DNA of 64,000 bases from Marinilabilia sp. (GCF_016278715.1 NZ_JADQBH010000049.1:1-64000); one strand, 5' to 3'. Numbered from the stretch's first letter, positions 51,567 to 61,129 are shown. Translations and numbers: made by a program. The notes: generated from the sequence alone by a model not told the origin.

Positions 51567-52040
51567 ATGATTCAATTCTTCCAAACGATTCCAAATAGGG
51601 TACTGTATTTTATTTTTTCTTTGGTCTTAATATTAATTATCATTAAGATAAAAACATTACTCAGAATAAACAGAGTGAGGAAAACTGCTATTCAATTGAT
51701 AAAAAATACATTAACCGGCATAAGTTTTAATGATTTACCAGAAAAAGAAAATGATGATATATACGTCAAATTTTTTGAGACAAAAGAACTGAAATATTTC
51801 AATATAATTCGTGACAATGGTGAGGATTTGGAATATAGACTTCGTGATTCAAAAGATTTAAAGGAAAACAATCCTAAAGTGAGAAATTTGATTACGAAGT
51901 TTAGAGAAAAAGGAAATAAAGATGGAAAAATCCTCAAAGAAACTGGTGGGTTCATCTTAATTCACAAAATAAACAATACCAGTTTTGCAGTTCTTATGTT
52001 CTCAAAACCTAATTATTCAGAGATAATTTTTAAAAAATGA
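51567..52040 (+). CDS. Hypothetical protein with N-terminal TM helix (cassette cargo)
   Basis: 157-aa ORF MIQFFQTIPNRVLYFIFSLVLILIIIKI... . Confidence 0.6.
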   Translation: MIQFFQTIPNRVLYFIFSLVLILIIIKIKTLLRINRVRKTAIQLIKNTLTGISFNDLPEKENDDIYVKFFETKELKYFNIIRDNGEDLEYRLRDSKDLKENNPKVRNLITKFREKGNKDGKILKETGGFILIHKINNTSFAVLMFSKPNYSEIIFKK

Positions 52041-52087
52041 TATCTTTAAATCAATTAATTTAAAACAAATAAAACAAGAAAATGCCA

Positions 52088-52230
52088 GTCCCCAACAAAA
52101 ATATATACGCCAGCCTTAGCATCTACCGCATATTGAGAGTCTCATTTTCCCCGCTCGTATGCGTTCACGCTGATTAAGTCACAGTTGGTCCGAAAGGGGC
52201 GGGAGGTGGATGTAGCCTAAACGTTCGAAC
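52088..52230 (+). repeat. attC-like cassette repeat E
   Basis: GTCCCCAACaaaaatatatacgccagcc...gcatattgag...tcgtatgcgttc...gtagcctaaacGTTCGAAC. Confidence 0.78.
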
Positions 52231-52257
52231 ACAAAAAACAAGCCGGGATAAACATAC

Positions 52258-53163
52258 TTGAAAATGAAAGAATACAAATTTAAAAAGATAGACGCTTTTG
52301 CAACTAAAAACTCTGCCGGAAATCCAGCAGGCTACATTTTGTTAGATGATATGGGAGATATTTCTGAAAAGGAGATGCTACAAATAGCAAAGGAGTTAAA
52401 AGGATTCGTAAATGAGGTTGGATACGTTGCAAAAATAGGGGACAACGAATTTGATTTGCGATATTTTTCATCCGAGCGAGAGGTGGGCTTTTGTGGCCAT
52501 GCTACAATTGCCATATTTTACGACCTGATAAAAACAGATGATAAGTTAGTAAATATCCCGATTTTAACAATCAATACAAACAAAGGGACATTAAAAGTAG
52601 AAAACAGATTAAAAGAGTCTGATTCTGTTTTTATTATGTCACCCAATCCAGAAACTAAAGAGACTTCTGTAAATGTTGGAGAATTAGCGAATGAATTGGG
52701 AATTGATAAGTTGAAAATCAATTCAGTTTTACCAATTTCTGTTATAAATGCAGGGCTATCAACCTTGATTGTTCCTATAAAGGATTTAGAAACAATTTTG
52801 GCGATTAATCCTGACCTTGAAGGACTAAAAAATTATTGTTTTAACATTGGAGTAGACATCATTGAGGTATTCACATCCGACGTTAGAGAAAAAACAAGTG
52901 ATTACAGAACCAGAGTTTTTGCACCGACTTTTGGATACATCGAAGACCCTGCCACCGGTTCAGGTAATTCAGCATTCGGATATTATTTGATAAACAACAA
53001 TTTGTGGAAAAAAGAAATCATAACTATTGAGCAAAACGGACTGATTGACAATTTCAACATTGTAAAACTTCAAAAACAGATGGATGAAAACAGTATTGAA
53101 CGTGTATGTTTTGGAGGAGGAGCAATAACAAAAATCGAAGGAAAATATAGGACCTATAATTAA
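52258..53163 (+). CDS. PhzF family phenazine biosynthesis-like isomerase
   Basis: KKIDAFATKNSAGNPAGYILLDD, EVGFCGHATIAIF, RVFAPTFGYIEDPATGSGNSAFGYYL. Confidence 0.93.
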   Translation: MKMKEYKFKKIDAFATKNSAGNPAGYILLDDMGDISEKEMLQIAKELKGFVNEVGYVAKIGDNEFDLRYFSSEREVGFCGHATIAIFYDLIKTDDKLVNIPILTINTNKGTLKVENRLKESDSVFIMSPNPETKETSVNVGELANELGIDKLKINSVLPISVINAGLSTLIVPIKDLETILAINPDLEGLKNYCFNIGVDIIEVFTSDVREKTSDYRTRVFAPTFGYIEDPATGSGNSAFGYYLINNNLWKKEIITIEQNGLIDNFNIVKLQKQMDENSIERVCFGGGAITKIEGKYRTYN

Positions 53164-53362
53164 TTCTTTGTGCTAAAAATGCTTACAAATTAACCACAAA
53201 TGATGTGCTAAATATCAGGCCATTGGTTCGCTTGCGCCTAGGTGAATGAACCGATCTCATTGATTCGCATAATTTAAGAAGCGACCATCATGATAATGAT
53301 ATTTGGTTAAACTCATTAAAGATGGTGATTATTACAGAAATATGAATTAATATGTTTGTTTC

Positions 53363-53908
53363 ATGGATGGTTTTGAAAAAAGATTAAATGAGTCATTGAT
53401 ATTACTATATGATTTTGTAAGAAATCCCTTTCACAAACCGATTGATAAACTAGAGGATGATAAAAGTCTGGTTTTTTTGGCATCAGTCTTATCAGGTATT
53501 ATTGTTATCGTTAAGTTTTTAAATACTCCGATGGATAATTGGGTATATATTGCTTTCCTGATAGGAGGATTACTACTAACACCATTGTTTGGACTTTTAG
53601 TTGTTCATTTTAAGGGGGCTGTATTTGGATTGTATTTGACCTTTGTTGCCGCACCACTATTTAAAGTTCAATTGAATGATTTTCTGAAAGCGAAACAAAT
53701 TATGACGTTTTCATCTATTGGATTAATTGTTTCGTCCGTTCCAAGTTTGTCGAATGTTGGGATTGTAATTGGCCTGGCAATCCAAGTTTTGGGACTGATT
53801 AAATTGTTTAACGTCAGTTTAATAAAATCACTGGCAACTGCCCTTATTTATTCTGCATTGTGGATGGGGGTGATTTTTCTAATTGCAACAGGAACCGCTT
53901 GGATTTAG
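53363..53908 (+). CDS. Yip1-like membrane protein
   Basis: YDFVRNPFHKPIDKLEDDKSL... multiple TM helices. Confidence 0.55.
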   Translation: MDGFEKRLNESLILLYDFVRNPFHKPIDKLEDDKSLVFLASVLSGIIVIVKFLNTPMDNWVYIAFLIGGLLLTPLFGLLVVHFKGAVFGLYLTFVAAPLFKVQLNDFLKAKQIMTFSSIGLIVSSVPSLSNVGIVIGLAIQVLGLIKLFNVSLIKSLATALIYSALWMGVIFLIATGTAWI

Positions 53909-53942
53909 ATTGAAAATGATTTGAACTAAAAAATTTATAAAC

Positions 53943-54060
53943 GATGCCCAATAAAGCCAATATGCAATAGCCCTGGGACGCACAATAATTTAAGGGTTCA
54001 GTGGTTCCCAAAACCTATCTGCCCCAGATTAAATCCTGTGACGGCAGATAATGATCCAGC
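53943..54060 (+). repeat. Possible degenerate attC-like repeat K
   Basis: gatgcccaataaagccaatatgcaatagcc...; perfect 7-bp inverted repeat ATCTGCC (54017-54023)/GGCAGAT (54043-54049). Confidence 0.4.
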
Positions 54061-54186
54061 GGGTAAAATCGAGATGGATTGATACGTACCAGTTCTATTT
54101 GAGCCTTCGAGAATCCAAAACAAAACATAGACTAAAAAACAATAAGCTGATATTAAGATTGCTCAAATATTTGGAGATTACAAAAC

Positions 54187-54609
54187 ATGGAGACATTAAT
54201 AGCATTATCGAACTTTCTGATTGCCGGATTGATAATAATTGCGCCGGTTTTAATATTTATCATACTTAAAAAACTAAAAACAAAACGGCCTCTTATAATT
54301 TATTCTTTGATAGGCTTGTTTGTACTTGGAGTTTTGATGTGGATTTTTGCCTGGTGGAGTTATGAGTCAGATTTGATTTTATTGAAACATTATGGTTACA
54401 ACCTAGACGGAATGAGTGAAACTGAATTTTTTGGGAATGTTCTACCTGAGAATATGGATAAAGTAAAAAGACTTGAAACCAGTATTATGGGAATTGGCTG
54501 GCCTGTTAAAGCGATTTTGGGATTTGTGATGACTATTCCGTATTTGATTTTTGTTTATATTGGCAAGGTGTTGATTGATAGGATATTGTTAAATAAAAAC
54601 GATGCTTGA
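54187..54609 (+). CDS. Hypothetical membrane protein (cassette cargo)
   Basis: 140-aa ORF with several TM helices. Confidence 0.6.
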   Translation: METLIALSNFLIAGLIIIAPVLIFIILKKLKTKRPLIIYSLIGLFVLGVLMWIFAWWSYESDLILLKHYGYNLDGMSETEFFGNVLPENMDKVKRLETSIMGIGWPVKAILGFVMTIPYLIFVYIGKVLIDRILLNKNDA

Positions 54610-54759
54610 CAAATAATATACATGATGCCGGACGAAATACCATATTTGAAAATAAGTGCCTTTAATAAACCTTGAAGGTGTGATAGTTTGGACCTTAGAA
54701 ATCCCGCATTCCGTATATTAAAAACTATATGAGAAATTTTATAAGAGTCTCCGAATAAC

Positions 54760-55341
54760 ATGACAAGAAACCTCAAAACATCACTGATTATTTCACTTCT
54801 ATTTGTCGGATTGATAAGATTTCGACCGATTTGGGAAAGGAATCCTGGAGGGTTTTGGAATGTTTTATTTTTTCTGGGAATTGCAGTTTTATTCTTCTGG
54901 CTGATTGTTAAGATTATTATTGAATTTGTCAGACTAATAAAGCAACGAAAAAACCTGACAATCAAACTGTTTGTTCCGTTTTTTATTATGGCAGTCTTTC
55001 TATTAGACGGAATGTTTAACCCCTTGAGAATAAATTTAGAAAAAATTTATGGACGAGTGGTATTTCGTGCCTGTTACGAGGGGACACAGAATCAAGCAAC
55101 TTTTAAACTTAGAGAAAGTGGGAAATTTGATATTCATTGGACAGGAGTTTTTTTCTCCGATGAATTTTTTACAGGAGAATACACAAAAAACCAGGATACA
55201 TTATTGCTTGATTTTAAAACTGAGGTTCCAAGAAATTTAAGTGATACCTTGGTTATTAATGGAGATTATATTTATAGATTAAAAGCAGACACTTTAATTT
55301 CGACTCATTTTTATTTGGGTGATTGCAAAGGACTTAATTGA
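54760..55341 (+). CDS. Hypothetical membrane protein (cassette cargo)
   Basis: 193-aa ORF; two TM segments then soluble beta-rich domain. Confidence 0.6.
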   Translation: MTRNLKTSLIISLLFVGLIRFRPIWERNPGGFWNVLFFLGIAVLFFWLIVKIIIEFVRLIKQRKNLTIKLFVPFFIMAVFLLDGMFNPLRINLEKIYGRVVFRACYEGTQNQATFKLRESGKFDIHWTGVFFSDEFFTGEYTKNQDTLLLDFKTEVPRNLSDTLVINGDYIYRLKADTLISTHFYLGDCKGLN

Positions 55342-55505
55342 TAATAATGGAAAGGATACATAATCATACAATAGTCCTGTTTTCATTTTTGGAACCTAAA
55401 ATGTAGGATATAGTCATAATGATTCTTAATATACCGGGCCTGAAATATACAGCCAAACCGTTTTAGTCAAAATAATCGAAACCAACCATTAATATCAATA
55501 GCATT

Positions 55506-55937
55506 ATGAAAGAAGAAGCTCTCAAACAACTGCTCAGAGATCCGGAACAAGAACCTACCGAAGACTTGTTAAGGACCGTTTTGTCTGACTCCATTTTTGA
55601 AGTAATGAAGGCGGTGGAACAAAGTTTTGTTTCAGCAGGAATCGACTTTGAATGGAGATACTATAAAGATGGAAAAGCCTGGCTGGGAAAAGCCACTTTC
55701 AAGAAAAAAACGATGGTGTGGATTTCTGCCTGGGAGAAGTGCATTACAGCAGGTTTTTATTTTACTGAAAAGACACGTTCAGGAGTTTTGGATTTGAGTT
55801 TTAGCGAAGAAGCTAAGTCCACATTTGCCGATGCGAAGCCAATAGGGAAAGTCATTCCGCTGATTCTCGAAATAAAGGATAAAGCATCATTGCAAGATTT
55901 TAATATACTGCTCAACCATAAAATGAACCTTCGATAA
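55506..55937 (+). CDS. DUF3788 family protein
   Basis: FEWRYYKDGKAWLGKATFKKKTMVWISAWEKCITAGFYFTEKTRSGVLDL. Confidence 0.75.
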   Translation: MKEEALKQLLRDPEQEPTEDLLRTVLSDSIFEVMKAVEQSFVSAGIDFEWRYYKDGKAWLGKATFKKKTMVWISAWEKCITAGFYFTEKTRSGVLDLSFSEEAKSTFADAKPIGKVIPLILEIKDKASLQDFNILLNHKMNLR

Positions 55938-55948
55938 AATTGGAGCAA

Positions 55949-56665
55949 ATGAAAGAAAAACTGGTTTCCGACATTAGGATGGAACTTCAAGCCGGTGCCG
56001 ACATTGAAGTGAAAAAAACTTCAAGTCGATTTTTTAAGCAGGGAGAAGAAGCATTGGTTTACGGATTAAAATCGGCCGATGTCACCAAAATCGCAAAGGA
56101 GTTCCGCAGGCAGATCAAAACGTACTCCAGGCAAGAGGTGTTTGCCGTTTGCGAAGAGCTGTGGAAATCCGGGTATCTTGAAGAGGCCGTTATCGCTTGT
56201 AAGTTTACCGAATCTTTATCGAAACAATACGAACCGGAAGACTTCAGGACTTTTGAGCGTTGGGTCAATAGTTATGTAAGCAATTGGGCAGCTTGCGACA
56301 CGCTTTGCAATCACACCATAGGAACATTTATGATGATGTATCCCGAATTCGTTAACGAATTAAAGAGGTGGGCGCAGTCGCCCAATCGTTGGACAAAAAG
56401 GGCTGCTGCAGTAACTTTGATTATCCCGGCCAGAAAAGGATTATTTCTTAAAGAGATATTTGAGATAGCTGATATCCTGCTTCTTGACAATGACGACCTG
56501 GTACAAAAAGGTTATGGCTGGATGTTGAAAGCAGCTAGTGAGAGCAACCAAAAGGCCGTTTTTGATTATGTGGTATCTAAAAAAGAGATTATGCCACGAA
56601 CAGCACTCCGTTACGCCATAGTAAAAATGCCGAAAGAATTAAAAGTAGAGGCAATGAAAAAGTGA
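55949..56665 (+). CDS. DNA alkylation repair (AlkD-like HEAT-repeat) protein
   Basis: RFFKQGEEALVYGLKSADVTKIAKEF, WVNSYVSNWAACDTLCNHTIG, RWTKRAAAVTLIIPARKG. Confidence 0.88.
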   Translation: MKEKLVSDIRMELQAGADIEVKKTSSRFFKQGEEALVYGLKSADVTKIAKEFRRQIKTYSRQEVFAVCEELWKSGYLEEAVIACKFTESLSKQYEPEDFRTFERWVNSYVSNWAACDTLCNHTIGTFMMMYPEFVNELKRWAQSPNRWTKRAAAVTLIIPARKGLFLKEIFEIADILLLDNDDLVQKGYGWMLKAASESNQKAVFDYVVSKKEIMPRTALRYAIVKMPKELKVEAMKK

Positions 56666-56748
56666 GTCTCAAACCAAACCTCATAAAAGATAACGGGGGG
56701 GGAGATTTTTTGAGGGTTTCAGCTCCATCGGCATGAGTATCACTGAAG

Positions 56749-57021
56749 TTCAGCAATGAAATCGGTAATCTTTTTTGGAAAAAGAAAACAAAAAAGTTAG
56801 TTTTACAGCAACCAATAACACTCTAAAACCAAAAACAAATTGATTGCCCAACCCCATATACTGTTTAAAGAAAATTTGAACTTTCTCGTCCCAACGGGAT
56901 GGGGAGTGATTGATCAGACATAGAAAGGTGTACAATGCATTCGGGATTTGAATGTTTTGTGCGCCTTTTGTTTTGATAAGGGGAATATAAGCGCACCTTG
57001 GTGGGGGTATAGAAGTGTTGG
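56749..57021. repeat. Boundary repeat R2' (direct repeat of 50020-50285)
   Basis: ttttggaaaaagaaaacaaaaaagttagttttacag...aattgattgcccaaccccatatactgtttaaagaaaatttgaactt...gtgattgatcagacatagaaaggtgtacaatgcattcggg...tatagaagtgttg. Confidence 0.88.
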
Positions 57022-57171
57022 GGCCAAGGTGGAAAAATTAGATAATTCACTATTAAAGAGTGAACAAGTAAGAGTGTACTTATGATTAAAAATATATTAT
57101 TAATCAAAATTGCTTCCAATTTGAACATTACCCAAATATTGGATTGGAAATGAAAACAAAACAAAAAAAAC

Positions 57172-57699
57172 ATGACAATTAGAACATTTTGGACACTACT
57201 CCTAAAAGCGTTGGGAATATGGCTTGTATTAAATGGATTGACTGTTATCACACAATTCATAAGCTTTTTTTCATTTTTTGGAAGTAATCACAATGATAAC
57301 ATTTTGGGAATTATTTATGTCTCCATATTATTGCTAATTACAATTGGAGCATATTTTATTGTGTTGAAAATATTTGTTTTTAATTCAAACTGGATAATTG
57401 ATAAACTAAAACTTGATAAAGGTTTTCAAGAAGATAAAATTGATTTAAACATTTCATTAAGAACGGTACTAAAAATTGCAATCATAGTCATCGGTGGATT
57501 GATTTTCGTAGAAGCCTTCCCCATGCTTTGCAAGCAAATTTTCTCTTCGTTTCAGCAGAAAGAAGTGTTTAGAGAAGACCCCCAATTTAGCTGGGTAATT
57601 TTCTATTTTGTTAAGGTATGTATTGGATATTTAATGATGACAAAAAGCAATTATTTGATTGATTTTATTCAGAAGAAAACAGACAAAACTAAAGATTAA
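57172..57699 (+). CDS. Hypothetical membrane protein (cassette cargo)
   Basis: 175-aa ORF, several TM helices. Confidence 0.6.
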   Translation: MTIRTFWTLLLKALGIWLVLNGLTVITQFISFFSFFGSNHNDNILGIIYVSILLLITIGAYFIVLKIFVFNSNWIIDKLKLDKGFQEDKIDLNISLRTVLKIAIIVIGGLIFVEAFPMLCKQIFSSFQQKEVFREDPQFSWVIFYFVKVCIGYLMMTKSNYLIDFIQKKTDKTKD

Positions 57700-57707
57700 A
57701 TTAAAAC

Positions 57708-57846
57708 GTCTTACAATAAAGCTATGATACGCCAGCTGTGTCACAGAAAATTGAGGGTTTAGTTTTACCCTCTCCCATGCGTTCAAACTGATAAAATCAG
57801 TGCTGGCGGGAAAAGCGCTTGGGGGGGTAGCGGGGACCTTTCAACA
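57708..57846 (+). repeat. attC-like cassette repeat F
   Basis: caataaagctatgataCGCCAGC (57730-57736)...tcccatgcgttcaaactgataaaatcagtGCTGGCG (57802-57808). Confidence 0.65.
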
Positions 57847-57864
57847 CATTAATTAAAACAAGAA

Positions 57865-58542
57865 ATGGCAAAACCCATATTACTGATAATAATGATATCT
57901 ATATTGGTTGTTCCTTCCCTAAAAGGACAATCCCAAAAGTTAGATAGTTTAAAGCAAATTGCATTAACATATTTTCAGAAAAATGATTTCGTTAATGCTG
58001 AAAAGCAATTCGAAAAAATTTATTTAGTTGACTCACTAGATGTTGATGTTGTTTTTAATTTGGGAACTTTAAATTTACAACTTGACAACGAAAAGGATGC
58101 GATCAAATATTTTCAAAAAGCGGTTTCTCTTAGGGATAGAGAATCAGCTAAAATTTTAAAAAAGAATTTAAATCAGAAAATTGAATACTCAGATTTCATG
58201 CACACAGATGATGTTGACAAACAACCAAAATGCATTTACAAAAATAAAGAACTTGACTTAATTGAAAATCACAACCTTAACAGCAAGTTGATTTCAATAA
58301 TAACTAAGGGGTTGAGAAAATCGAAGATAATAAAAGACTCAAATTTCTCAGGGAGAGTTTATGTGATGATTGAGATTGATAAATCTGGAAAAATAATATG
58401 TCAAATTAAGAAAGGAACTGATTCGGAAGAAGTAAATTCCGAAATAAAACAAATAATTGAAAATTCAGGACTATTTATTCCTGCAAAATATCAAAACAAA
58501 GATGTTGGAGTTTGGGGATGGACAATTCCGATATCAATTTAA
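57865..58542 (+). CDS. TPR-containing protein with TonB C-terminal-like domain
   Basis: TPR-like FVNAEKQFEKIYLVDSLDVDVVFNLGTLNLQLDNEKDAIKYFQKAVSL; C-term GRVYVMIEIDKSGKIICQIKKGT.... Confidence 0.7.
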   Translation: MAKPILLIIMISILVVPSLKGQSQKLDSLKQIALTYFQKNDFVNAEKQFEKIYLVDSLDVDVVFNLGTLNLQLDNEKDAIKYFQKAVSLRDRESAKILKKNLNQKIEYSDFMHTDDVDKQPKCIYKNKELDLIENHNLNSKLISIITKGLRKSKIIKDSNFSGRVYVMIEIDKSGKIICQIKKGTDSEEVNSEIKQIIENSGLFIPAKYQNKDVGVWGWTIPISI

Positions 58543-58642
58543 AGATGAATGCAATAACTAAAGGGTACAATTGAATTTGATGGATCTGGTCTTAAGAAAT
58601 CTATGGTATTCAAACAACTATATTAAATTCAAAAAGTAAATC

Positions 58643-58927
58643 ATGAAAAAAACTAGCTTAATAAACTTTTGTGGCAATTTTGGAACTGTATTATTGATCA
58701 TTGCAGCAATTTTTATGATTCAGCACTATCCTTTTCACAATGAATTAATGACAATTGGACTTCTATCATTTGCAGTTTTCTGGATTTGGATACTAATTAA
58801 AATATTTAGAGCCCACCAACCATTAAACTATAAAACTGGCTGGACTATTTTTGTTTTGTTTATTCCAATAGTCGGATCCTGGGTTTATTATCATTTGGAA
58901 TTAAAAAAATTAAACAATTTGCAATAA
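58643..58927 (+). CDS. Small membrane protein, PLDc_N-like
   Basis: 94-aa ORF; TGWTIFVLFIPIVGSWVYYHLELKK. Confidence 0.6.
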   Translation: MKKTSLINFCGNFGTVLLIIAAIFMIQHYPFHNELMTIGLLSFAVFWIWILIKIFRAHQPLNYKTGWTIFVLFIPIVGSWVYYHLELKKLNNLQ

Positions 58928-59075
58928 GGCTGTGATACACCGACCGCATCATCCACTCCATAATGCGGGTTTTGTTTTAGCCTCTCACATGCTTTCTGGA
59001 TCATAAAGTCACAGATGTTCAGAAAGCCATCGCCAGGTGCAAATTGCAGGGGAGCTAAATGCATTGTTCGAATTA
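58921..59075 (+). repeat. attC-like cassette repeat G
   Basis: gcaataaggctgtgatacaccgaccgcatcatccactccataatgcgggttttgttttagcctctcacatgc...cattgttcgaatt. Confidence 0.6.
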
Positions 59076-59110
59076 AGGGATAAACAATTCAAACGATAAA
59101 AAAATGTGAA

Positions 59111-59572
59111 ATGAGAAGAAACAAGCTAACAAACAATTCAACGTTCAAATCTAAATGGATTAGCACTAAACTAATTTGGGGATTAATAGTACTATTCAGT
59201 GCTATTAATTTAGGTTGCGATAAAGAGGAAGAGGCCGATGTCTATTACGTTAAATATGTGATTAATGCTTCAAACATTAACCCGGGGGGAAAGCTTAATG
59301 TCACAATTAATAATGAGAATAGTGAAAAAGTATTATTTGTAATTGACCAAAATTCGAATTGGGAAACGATAATTGGTCCGGTTTCAAAGGGTTTCAGTGC
59401 AGCCTTATTAACTTCAAATGAAACAGGTACAGAAAGGTTGAATGTTTATTCAGAGATAGATGTAAGTAAAAACAACAGTCCGTTCGCAATTAAGGCAAGT
59501 GATGAATCTTATGTTAGTGAAATTACTTTGACGATAACTTCTACAGTTTTAGATTATACAATCGATTATTGA
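59111..59572 (+). CDS. Hypothetical lipoprotein (cassette cargo)
   Basis: Lipobox-like AINLGCDKEEEAD; 153 aa. Confidence 0.55.
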   Translation: MRRNKLTNNSTFKSKWISTKLIWGLIVLFSAINLGCDKEEEADVYYVKYVINASNINPGGKLNVTINNENSEKVLFVIDQNSNWETIIGPVSKGFSAALLTSNETGTERLNVYSEIDVSKNNSPFAIKASDESYVSEITLTITSTVLDYTIDY

Positions 59573-59661
59573 AAATTTTAAGAACTCACAAATGCTAAGT
59601 GTCAGTGGAAAGCAGTTCCGGGACGAGAATGCAGGAGTGGGTCTTGATTAATTTGTGGATT

Positions 59662-61128
59662 ATGAGAATAGAAACAAGAATTATCCTGCTTTTCTTATTG
59701 ACAATTTTTCTAGGCGGATGCTTTGAAAAACATGACCAGGAAAAAAAATCCACATTAACTGTCATCACTGGAAATGTGAGGAATATTGAGGTTTATCCAG
59801 ACACAAAAGAATTTTCTGTACAGATTATAGATTTCCGAGGTAAAAAAACCATTTTTACTGATTCAATAAAAAATGATGGAACCTTCAAGATTGAGTTTGA
59901 GCTATATAAAACACAAGATTTAAATATAAATCCAATTGTTGGAAAAATTATTGCAAGCCCGGGAGATTCAATACATCTTGAAATTGATTTTAAAGATATT
60001 GGAAATGTTCGTTTTTTTGGTGACAATCAGCAGTCGAACATGAATATAAATAAATATCTAAACAGCAATTATGGAGTGTTTGAGTTTAGCCCCAGAGAAA
60101 CTCAAAGCATGAGTCTCAATACTTATAAATCATTCTGTGACAGCATTAAGAGTGTTGCAGAACAAAAACGACAAAAGTTCATTAGGGAGATAAACCCTTC
60201 ACCAGCAATTCGCAGATGGACTAAAGATTACATAACTATTAATTACCAAAAATCACTATTGTTTTTTCCCTTGAGTCATGCTCACAAAAACAATATAGCC
60301 TACCGTGATTTAGATATCCCTCGCGACTACTACTCCTTTCTTGAAAAAATAGAAAGGAAATACTCAGACTCAATTGTTAATACCAATATATATGAACTAT
60401 TGGGGGTTTATACCAGCAGCTTTGCTCAAAGAACGATTAATTTTACAAAACGTTCAAGAGATTCTTATATTTCTACCATAGTAAACTCCGTGATAAAGAA
60501 CCATGAAGAGAGTTATTTTAGGCAAATTCTTATTGGAAGTATATTTTATGAAGAACTTAATTATAATAATTTAGATCTTTTCGAAGAAAACAAAATTTTG
60601 TTGAATGAGAATGTATCTGATGGTTTTTTAATAACTCCTCTAAACAAATATTATGAGGACTTAAGAGAACAGAAGAAGAATCCTGAAATAAACTCAAATG
60701 AAATTTTGTCAAAATTAAACGGCACAACAGCTAGGCCGTTGATTGATTCGATTTTGTTAGCAAACCAGGGTAAGGTTTTATATATCGACTTTTGGGCAAC
60801 CTGGTGTGGTCCCTGTAAAGAAGAAATGTTAAATTCAAAGAAACTTAAGCATATTTTAGCAGGAGAAGATGTTGAATTTGTTTATTTATGTCTGCAATCA
60901 AAGAAGGAACAATGGAAATCGGATATATCTCAAATGCAACTTGATGGTCAACACTATTTCTGTGACATTAAACAAAGTAGGAATATTCGAAAAACTTTTG
61001 ACATAAAATCATTACCGCACTATATGTTGGTAAACAAAAACGGACATATTATTGAATCAGGTTTTTATTTAAGGCCAATGAGTCCAAGAACCTTCGATAA
61101 AATTGACAAATTATTAGCGGAAGAATGA
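59662..61128 (+). CDS. TlpA-family thioredoxin-like lipoprotein
   Basis: Lipobox FLGGCFEK; VLYIDFWATWCGPCKEEMLNSKKL; start placed at MRIETRIILLF. Confidence 0.88.
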   Translation: MRIETRIILLFLLTIFLGGCFEKHDQEKKSTLTVITGNVRNIEVYPDTKEFSVQIIDFRGKKTIFTDSIKNDGTFKIEFELYKTQDLNINPIVGKIIASPGDSIHLEIDFKDIGNVRFFGDNQQSNMNINKYLNSNYGVFEFSPRETQSMSLNTYKSFCDSIKSVAEQKRQKFIREINPSPAIRRWTKDYITINYQKSLLFFPLSHAHKNNIAYRDLDIPRDYYSFLEKIERKYSDSIVNTNIYELLGVYTSSFAQRTINFTKRSRDSYISTIVNSVIKNHEESYFRQILIGSIFYEELNYNNLDLFEENKILLNENVSDGFLITPLNKYYEDLREQKKNPEINSNEILSKLNGTTARPLIDSILLANQGKVLYIDFWATWCGPCKEEMLNSKKLKHILAGEDVEFVYLCLQSKKEQWKSDISQMQLDGQHYFCDIKQSRNIRKTFDIKSLPHYMLVNKNGHIIESGFYLRPMSPRTFDKIDKLLAEE

Positions 61129-61129
61129 A

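Noticed and set aside
53164-53360. A cassette repeat after PhzF matching GTTCGAAC
   Set aside because: I looked for the reverse complement GTTCGAAC-type start after the PhzF stop and found none; only a weak GGTTC/GAACC hairpin, so no feature is called.
32826-57021. R1/R2 repeats as insertion sequences
   Set aside because: No transposase ORF between or within them and no clear terminal inverted repeats; divergence at GTTG/GCTG fits cassette junctions better.
57021-57720. Complementary boundary for the cassette between R2' (GTTGGGGCC) and F
   Set aside because: F starts GTCTTACAATAAAG with no convincing complement; not every cassette in the array satisfies the boundary rule.
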